DNA of 64,000 bases from Litomosoides sigmodontis (Eukaryota; Nematoda; Chromadorea; Rhabditida; Onchocercidae), in assembly GCA_963070105.1 (NCBI GenBank), contig OY718805.1:2617501-2681500 (forward strand), written 5' to 3'. Shown here piece by piece: positions 62,238 through 64,000 of this stretch. The notes beneath the pieces are model-generated. The model saw nothing but the letters and a program-made list of their open reading frames with translations. It was not told the origin of the DNA and searched no databases. Position numbers and translations under genes: made by a program. The stretch's first letter is position 1; every line of letters begins with the position of its first letter.

Positions 62238-62714
62238 ATGCACTGCTTCCACTTATTGTTTCTCATCTTACTCCAATCAGTCATCCAAATAGCAGTAAGT
62301 TTGCTAAATTTTAGAAAATAGGGACACGTCGAATATTCAACTCACTTGTGACGAGTAATTTTTGAACAATTTCAGGAAGCGCAACCAAAACCGACGTGTA
62401 AGATGAATTTACGAAGAAAGGCAATTGCGCAACCAATCATTAAGCAGGAGACGAAGGAGTACATTTCGCCAAAAAAAATGTGGTATGAAAGGTGGTATCA
62501 GAGTGAAATGGGGTATGATTGCATAAAAAATGAAATAAGTGACAGCAAATCACCAACTACGAGCAATTATCAAGAGACTTCTGACAGTAGAAATTTATAT
62601 ATTTGCTCGGTATGTAATCGATCGTTCTTGAGAGATCATCATTTAAGAAGTCATATGAGAACTCACAATAGGAAAGTTTTACTTCTATCGAAATTCCCTA
62701 TAATAATTGAATAG
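62238..62714 (+). CDS. Small protein with signal-peptide-like N terminus and one C2H2 zinc finger
   Basis: Exon 1 (62238-62294) encodes MHCFHLLFLILLQSVIQIA and ends at a perfect GTAAGT donor. Exon 2 (62376-62714) continues in phase 0 from a TTTCAG acceptor, giving 131 residues. The finger is C96-x2-C99-x12-H112-x3-H116 with a THNRK linker, a canonical DNA-binding C2H2 form, so there may be more fingers after a splice at about 62672. Two psi-K-x-E SUMO consensus sites (I41-K-Q-E and I69-K-N-E) precede it. SUMO sites and a C2H2 finger suggest a nuclear transcription factor, which conflicts with the hydrophobic first exon. An alternative first exon at 61131-61271 would remove that conflict. Which start is used cannot be settled here. 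Confidence 0.55.
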
Positions 62715-63151
62715 TTGAGGAAAATAGCTGAATGGGTCATTTTCGACGTTACGACTTCCCCCACCACTATACTATCATCCGTTAATTTTATCCTTTTTTT
62801 TTTTATCTTTTCCACTCTCTACGAAATTTTTCCAAACTTTTGTTTCTTCATAGCTTCAGTTTCATTTTTTTTACAAGCATTAAAATGAATCATTTATTTT
62901 AATATACGGATGTGTCTGTCAGTGATAAAATTTTTCGCTTATTGTTGCCAGTTAAATCAGTGTACTTTTTACACGAAATAAATTCCATATTTTCTCCACG
63001 ACAATTGTTTTATAAGCCACATATATTTCCCAAAAAAAAAAGAAGCGTTATAATCTTAAATTGACAAATATTTCCTACAGATACTTGAAATCCGTGTACT
63101 ATATGCGAGATAGACATGATGTTCGCCGAAATTTCCATAATTTAAAGTCAA
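62715..63151. other. Convergent intergenic region
   Basis: T- and A-rich sequence between the zinc-finger gene and the 3' end of the next minus-strand gene. No further features seen. Confidence 0.5.
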
Positions 63152-63741
63152 TTAAAAGTCAAAAATAGTAGCGTCTAAATCTATATCACTTTCTTCAGCA
63201 CCAATGTCCTGATGCTCGTCCTGGTTATTATTCATTGAATCATATTTAGCAGGAAATAACCTAGAAATACTGCGGTCATCTCATGAAGGAGAAAACTGAG
63301 AGAACATTAAAAACAAATAACTTGCTTCGATAAAAGTTAGAGATAGAAGACTTGCCCATTACTATCGGATGATGATGGCAGTGTATTCTCGTCGTTTTTG
63401 ACTGCAAAAAATATGCAGTAAATTCAAATCATAATTGATAATAACGGCGAAGAGATGTTATTTTTGAAGCAGAAAACACAAAACTCAAAAATCAGACTGA
63501 ATTTAAGCAACCAATTTCTTAATAAAAATCTGTGTTTAACATCAATAAGCAAACATTTGTCTCGCTTTCACCAGTGTTGATTGTTAGTTATTCCAATTTA
63601 ATTGCTAGGATAACTCTCGGCATAATAGAAGTTAACAAAATTGGAAAAGTCTATTAGATATTAAATTACCATCGCTTTGCAGCGGTGAAACATTCGGGTC
63701 CCAATCTTCGTCATCTGATTCAAATTTGAAAGATGAAAAGC
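63152..63741 (-). CDS. 3' exons of an acidic-tailed protein, partial
   Basis: Three terminal exons on the minus strand, 63741-63670, 63401-63356 and 63260-63152, keep phase and encode about 75 residues ending in ESDIDLDATIFDF-stop. The segment is acidic and Ser/Asp-rich (FESDDEDWDPN, NTLPSSSDSN), so probably disordered. The second intron starts with GGGCAAGT, a GC donor needed for phase. Upstream exons lie beyond 64000 or in the unassigned last 260 bp. The protein family is not identified. Confidence 0.6.
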
Positions 63742-64000
63742 CTGGAAAAAAGGAATTTTTACGATTATTTTTAAATTAAACCAATAGCTTCAAAACACAT
63801 TCCATAAATATTAAAAAACCGACGGTAATAAATGATATGTCAAATTTGAATATGAGGAAGTAGAACAATTAAACAAATCTTATTGTAGAAAAACGTAATC
63901 CTCCATTACACTCTCCCTCCTTCCAACTACTTTAAAATCGAGAAATGTTCATTCTCCAAAGAAAGTTTTTGACGAAAAATCTATAAAACTTTTTTTCCTG

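Overview
This is a eukaryotic nuclear window of about 30-33% GC by eye. It carries twelve intron-rich protein genes, almost all on small exons. A nematode source is the best reading. Several start codons sit directly on, or two bases after, a pyrimidine-AG acceptor with no upstream coding exon, as expected for spliced-leader trans-splicing. One gene pair, a proteasome alpha subunit and Notchless, is packed head to tail like a nematode operon. Introns are AT-rich and end in TTTCAG-type acceptors. From memory, pas-7, the Notchless homologue and the cytosolic PheRS beta gene all lie on C. elegans chromosome II, which would fit a conserved chromosomal block. I cannot name the species.

Layout. 1-14.3 kb is a gene desert with many micro- and minisatellites: (TG)n, (CA)n, (TA)n, trinucleotide and hexanucleotide arrays, a G-rich tract, and a 30-bp repeat carrying AGGTCA half-sites. 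14.4-26.1 kb (+) is a large, divergent single-pass cadherin of about 27 exons. 27.2-31.4 kb (-) is the mRNA-export factor GLE1. 33.0-36.1 kb (+) is sulfide:quinone oxidoreductase. 36.8-38.3 kb (-) is the ER calcium-leak channel TMCO1. 38.8-43.3 kb (-) is the cytosolic phenylalanyl-tRNA synthetase beta subunit. 44.0-46.0 kb (+) is a complex I NDUFB6-like subunit. 46.5-50.3 kb (-) is an unrecognised coiled-coil protein. 51.0-53.5 kb (+) is proteasome alpha-3, followed at 53.7-57.0 kb (+) by the ribosome-biogenesis WD40 protein NLE1. 57.2-60.1 kb (-) is a secreted hemopexin-like protein. 61.1-62.7 kb (+) is a small C2H2 zinc-finger gene. 63.2-64.0 kb (-) is the 3' end of an acidic-tailed protein that leaves the window.

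The genes are mostly housekeeping and do not form one pathway. Two are mitochondrial (SQOR, NDUFB6), three concern RNA or protein synthesis (GLE1, FARSB, NLE1), one protein turnover (PSMA3) and one ER calcium (TMCO1).

The most unusual signal is splicing. Reconstructing the exons by reading frame and family similarity forces GC-AG introns in at least six genes: seven reasonably supported cases and one tentative, among about 95 introns. That is far above the share of roughly one percent or less usual in animals. GT-only gene prediction would truncate or split several of these genes, including the conserved C terminus of GLE1.

All exon models were made by eye from splice signals, phase continuity and remembered family sequences. 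No alignment or transcript data were available.
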